This document shows, one piece after another, positions 33,528 to 35,415 of a DNA stretch of 35,415 nt. The DNA is from Salinicola aestuarinus (GTDB taxonomy: Bacteria > Pseudomonadota > Gammaproteobacteria > Pseudomonadales > Halomonadaceae). How positions within the stretch are numbered: position 1 is the stretch's first letter; every line of letters starts with the position of its first letter. The stretch covers positions 208,479 to 243,893 of the forward strand of contig NZ_PZJP01000003.1 in NCBI RefSeq assembly GCF_003206645.1. The letters are read 5' to 3'. The notes under the pieces are model-generated. The model was not told the DNA's origin, ran no database searches, and was given only the letters and a program-made list of their open reading frames with translations. Made by a program: the position numbers and the translations under genes.

Positions 33528-34355
33528 ATGCGCAACTTATTCGTCATGCTGCTGGTAGGGCTTCTAGGGTTTACCACAGCCATCGACCACGCCGAGGCCA
33601 AGCGCTTCGGCGGTGGCAAGAGCTTCGGGTCCTACTCGCGCTCGACTCAGCAGCCCGCCTCGACGACACGCAGCAATGCAACGACGCCACCGCGTCAACC
33701 AAGTCCCGGGCTCTCTCGCTTCGCGGGTCCGCTCGCCGGTTTGCTAGCAGGCGGCCTGCTGGCGTCTCTGTTCTTCGGCGGTGCCTTCGATGGGTTCCGG
33801 ATGCTCGACATCCTGCTGATCGCAGTCGCGCTATGGATCGGTTTTCGGTTGCTGTCCGCCAGGCGGCGCCACGCGCCTGCGGGTACGCAGTCTCAGGCGC
33901 GGGAAACCAAGCCGGACGCGAAGCCGATGTCTTTCATGGGCGGCGCACAGTCGAGCCAGACGGTAGGTGAGTCCGGCGGCGCGGAGCCGAGCTGGTTCGA
34001 TCGTGAACGCTTCCTGGCGGGCGCCAAGGAGCATTTCATGACGCTTCAGTGCGCCTGGGACAACAACGATCTCGAGCGCATTCAGGAGTACGTTACCCCC
34101 GCACTCTACAACACGCTGAAAGCCGAACGGGCCGAGCAGCCGGCCAACAACCGTACCGAGATCGTCCGTCTATTCGCGGAGATGGGGAGTATCGAGACGT
34201 TCAAGGAAGAGGCGGAAGCGACCGTTCTTTTCCATGGCGTGCTCGAAGAGAACGGTGAAGAGACCGAGTTCAATGAAACGTGGCATCTCAAGCGAGCGAT
34301 GCGAGACGATGCTCCCTGGTACGTCCAGGGGATCGAACAGAACGACGCTAGCTGA
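33528..34355 (+). CDS. Tim44-like domain inner-membrane protein
   Basis: A 275-residue protein with a signal peptide or anchor at about 1-24 (LFVMLLVGLLGFTTAI, AEA), then the family-typical KRFGGGKSFGSYSR, a Ser/Thr/Pro-rich linker, two hydrophobic segments (about 65-85 and 90-108) and a C-terminal Tim44/Bim44 fold (about 155-275: WFDRERFLAGAKEHFMTLQCAWDNNDLERIQEYVTPALYN). The role of the bacterial family is unknown. Start at ATG 33528, preceded by GAGAGTGA; the longer frame overlaps yaaA out of frame. Convergent with the lipoprotein gene and sharing a terminator with it. Confidence 0.9.
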   Translation: MRNLFVMLLVGLLGFTTAIDHAEAKRFGGGKSFGSYSRSTQQPASTTRSNATTPPRQPSPGLSRFAGPLAGLLAGGLLASLFFGGAFDGFRMLDILLIAVALWIGFRLLSARRRHAPAGTQSQARETKPDAKPMSFMGGAQSSQTVGESGGAEPSWFDRERFLAGAKEHFMTLQCAWDNNDLERIQEYVTPALYNTLKAERAEQPANNRTEIVRLFAEMGSIETFKEEAEATVLFHGVLEENGEETEFNETWHLKRAMRDDAPWYVQGIEQNDAS

Positions 34356-34372
34356 ACGAGCCGTCAGAACGC

Positions 34373-34403
34373 AAAAAGCCGGGCCAATGGCCCGGCTTTT
34401 TTT
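34373..34403. terminator. Bidirectional terminator between the Tim44-like and lipoprotein genes
   Basis: AAAAAGCCGGGCC / GGCCCGGCTTTTT with loop AAT and a further TT, between convergent genes. Confidence 0.95.
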
Positions 34404-34445
34404 ATGCGATTAACTGGCTTCCGTGAAACCGGTAGATCGAAGCGA

Positions 34446-34787
34446 TTAGTTTCGTGCGTCTTCCGCTTCGTCTTCCATGTCATCGCCCGCCTCTTCCATC
34501 TCGTCGCCGGCGTCATCCATGGCTTCGCCAGTCTCGTCGGCGGCATTATCCATGGCATCACCGGTTTCGTCGGCAGCGTTCTCAGCCGAATCTTGGGCGT
34601 CGTCCATGGCGTCGCCTGTCTCGTCTGCCGCGTCGTCCATGGCGTCGCCTGTCTCATCCGCCGCGTCGTCGACCGACTCCCCTGCTTCTTCTGCCGGGCC
34701 ATCGTCGCTGTCGCATGCGGCAATGCCGAATGCGGTCATGCCCAGTAGCATGGCCATCGCTAATTTTTTCAGCAGATCCGAACGCAT
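34446..34787 (-). CDS. Acidic 11-residue-repeat lipoprotein (LEA-like)
   Basis: A 113-residue lipoprotein. The signal peptide MRSDLLKKLAMAMLLGMTAFG ends in lipobox IAAC with the lipidated Cys25. Asp at +2 would hold it in the inner membrane under the E. coli sorting rule. The mature chain is almost only 11-residue repeats of DDAADETGDAM type (about six, the last ones diverged), with hardly any Lys or Arg before the end, so it is strongly acidic and should be a helix or disordered. Such hendecads recall LEA group 3 proteins. ATG 34787 fits AAGGAG eight bases upstream; an ATG two codons earlier is too close. Role in desiccation or osmotic protection is a guess. Confidence 0.8.
   Translation of the reverse strand: MRSDLLKKLAMAMLLGMTAFGIAACDSDDGPAEEAGESVDDAADETGDAMDDAADETGDAMDDAQDSAENAADETGDAMDNAADETGEAMDDAGDEMEEAGDDMEDEAEDARN
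34599..34664. repeat. 33-bp tandem repeat inside the lipoprotein gene
   Basis: Two 33-bp units (34599-34631 and 34632-34664) differ at two bases and encode one 11-residue repeat each. Further, more diverged copies flank them. Copy number could vary by recombination without breaking the frame. Confidence 0.85.
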
Positions 34788-35068
34788 ACTCATTCTCCTT
34801 GGCGGCTTGTCCATAAGACTGCCCCTCAAACATAGACGGTCACGCACTCGGCATCCACCCGTTGTGGTCGCTTTCCCGATTCCTTTCAAAATAATCAAGC
34901 GTCGCCGTTTTTCTGTCGGCCGCTGGCGTCACTCATGGTCCGGAACCGCCTGACAGACTTCGTGAAATTCAGTACCGCGCGGCCAATATCGCGTCTATCC
35001 GGGCGGCTCCCGTATTACCGGACGCTTCGGCGTCAGTTAATCACGGCGAACGCATGGCGTTAGGCGCT

Positions 35069-35132
35069 ACAACAGGACAACGGGACAACGGGACAACGGG
35101 ACAACGGGACAACGGGACAACGGGACAACAAG
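35069..35132. repeat. Octanucleotide tandem repeat (ACAACGGG)
   Basis: Six perfect copies of ACAACGGG (35077-35124), flanked by one degenerate unit on each side (ACAACAGG and ACAACAAG). No coding frame passes through. Confidence 0.97.
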
Positions 35133-35180
35133 AGAAGTCGACAAGCGGGTGTCGAGAACGGAGCCGATTAATTCAACGTG

Positions 35181-35259
35181 ATCGCGAATGCCGTAATTCA
35201 TCGTGAATTGCGCAGAGCGATCGTGAATAGCGCAGACTCATCGCGATTCATTCACTCTG
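35181..35259. repeat. Four ATCGYGA boxes at 19-20 bp period
   Basis: Units start at 35181, 35200, 35220 and 35240. The two central ones share ATCGTGAATWGCGCAGA. The outer two keep only ATCGCGA and nearby bases. Two helical turns per unit put the boxes on the same DNA face. Confidence 0.7.
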
Positions 35260-35415
35260 TCCTGCAGGGATGACGCCTAATCAGGAAAGCCGGCTTCTTG
35301 TGGCGTCGAGCTTCGGCCTCATGCCTCCCGCGCGCCGCCGCCCGAGAGACGCAGGGCGAGCCTCCTGGCGGGCATTTCGGGGCGTTATGGCGGGGAAAAG
35401 CTCAACGCCAGGGGC

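Larger units (their letters stand above)
34788..35415. other. Repeat-rich intergenic region to the window edge (628 bp)
   Basis: The left part is the leader and promoter area of the lipoprotein gene; TCTATGTT on the minus strand near 34830 could be a sigma-S-like -10 box. It is followed by two tandem arrays (35069-35132 and 35181-35259). From 35415 down to the stop at 35281 a minus-strand frame is open (45 codons, cut by the window edge) and ends MRPKLDATRSRLS. It could be the tail of a gene, but it is too short to judge. Confidence 0.5.

Noticed and set aside
34477..34953. Ser/Pro-rich repeat protein on the plus strand
   Set aside because: It is the antisense reading of the lipoprotein repeats; the minus strand has the lipobox and the ribosome site.
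35069..35259. CRISPR array
   Set aside because: Units of 8 and about 20 bp with no unique spacers of constant length and no cas gene.

Overview
The window looks like chromosomal backbone of a GC-rich gammaproteobacterium. The gene families and their order (rnr-rlmB, prkA-yeaH-spoVR, minCDE, sbcB, fadH, tas, yaaA) and the acidic proteins point to Halomonadaceae (Halomonas, Salinicola, Kushneria or Chromohalobacter type). That placement is inferred from gene content, not from a search. I see no transposase, integrase, phage gene, toxin-antitoxin pair or CRISPR array, so it does not read as a mobile island.

Layout. (1) 46-3488, minus strand: rnr and rlmB overlap by one base and have a candidate promoter far upstream. 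(2) 3950-4332, plus strand: three near-identical tRNA-Leu(CAG) genes behind a good promoter. (3) 4541-10744, minus strand, transcribed right to left: the PrkA kinase, YeaH and SpoVR stress module, then a one-domain Lrp/AsnC-like protein and a membrane-anchored DNA/RNA nuclease. (4) 11085-14413, minus strand: a threonine-aldolase-family enzyme and 2,4-dienoyl-CoA reductase. (5) 14816-15415, minus strand: five tRNAs, Val(TAC)-Asp-Asp-Val(CAC)-Asp in transcription order. (6) 15494-19738, minus strand: an alpha/beta hydrolase, exonuclease I and the minC-minD-minE division-site operon. (7) 19974-22730, plus strand: a large DUF349 protein, divergent from minC, followed by an initiator tRNA with a perfect promoter and a strong terminator. 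(8) 22984-28352: DUF3750 protein, the co-chaperone CnoX/YbbN, a PatB/MalY-type C-S lyase, an HNH protein, YbaK, DUF501 and two unrecognised small proteins. (9) 28453-34787: a LOG-family protein, quinone oxidoreductase, a DEDD-type exonuclease-like protein, a Sel1 protein, Tas, YaaA, a Tim44-like membrane protein and an acidic repeat lipoprotein. The last 0.6 kb is intergenic and rich in repeats.

How it works together. Most genes are housekeeping: rRNA methylation, RNA decay, tRNA supply and editing, DNA repair and division-site placement. A stress theme recurs in PrkA-YeaH-SpoVR, CnoX, YaaA, the quinone reductase and Tas. No complete new system is evident. The best leads are an initiator tRNA whose first pair is U1.U72, a lipoprotein built almost entirely of acidic 11-residue repeats, several phased short-repeat arrays between genes (period 8, 16-17, 18 and 20 bp), and a perfect 11-bp hairpin between yeaH and spoVR.
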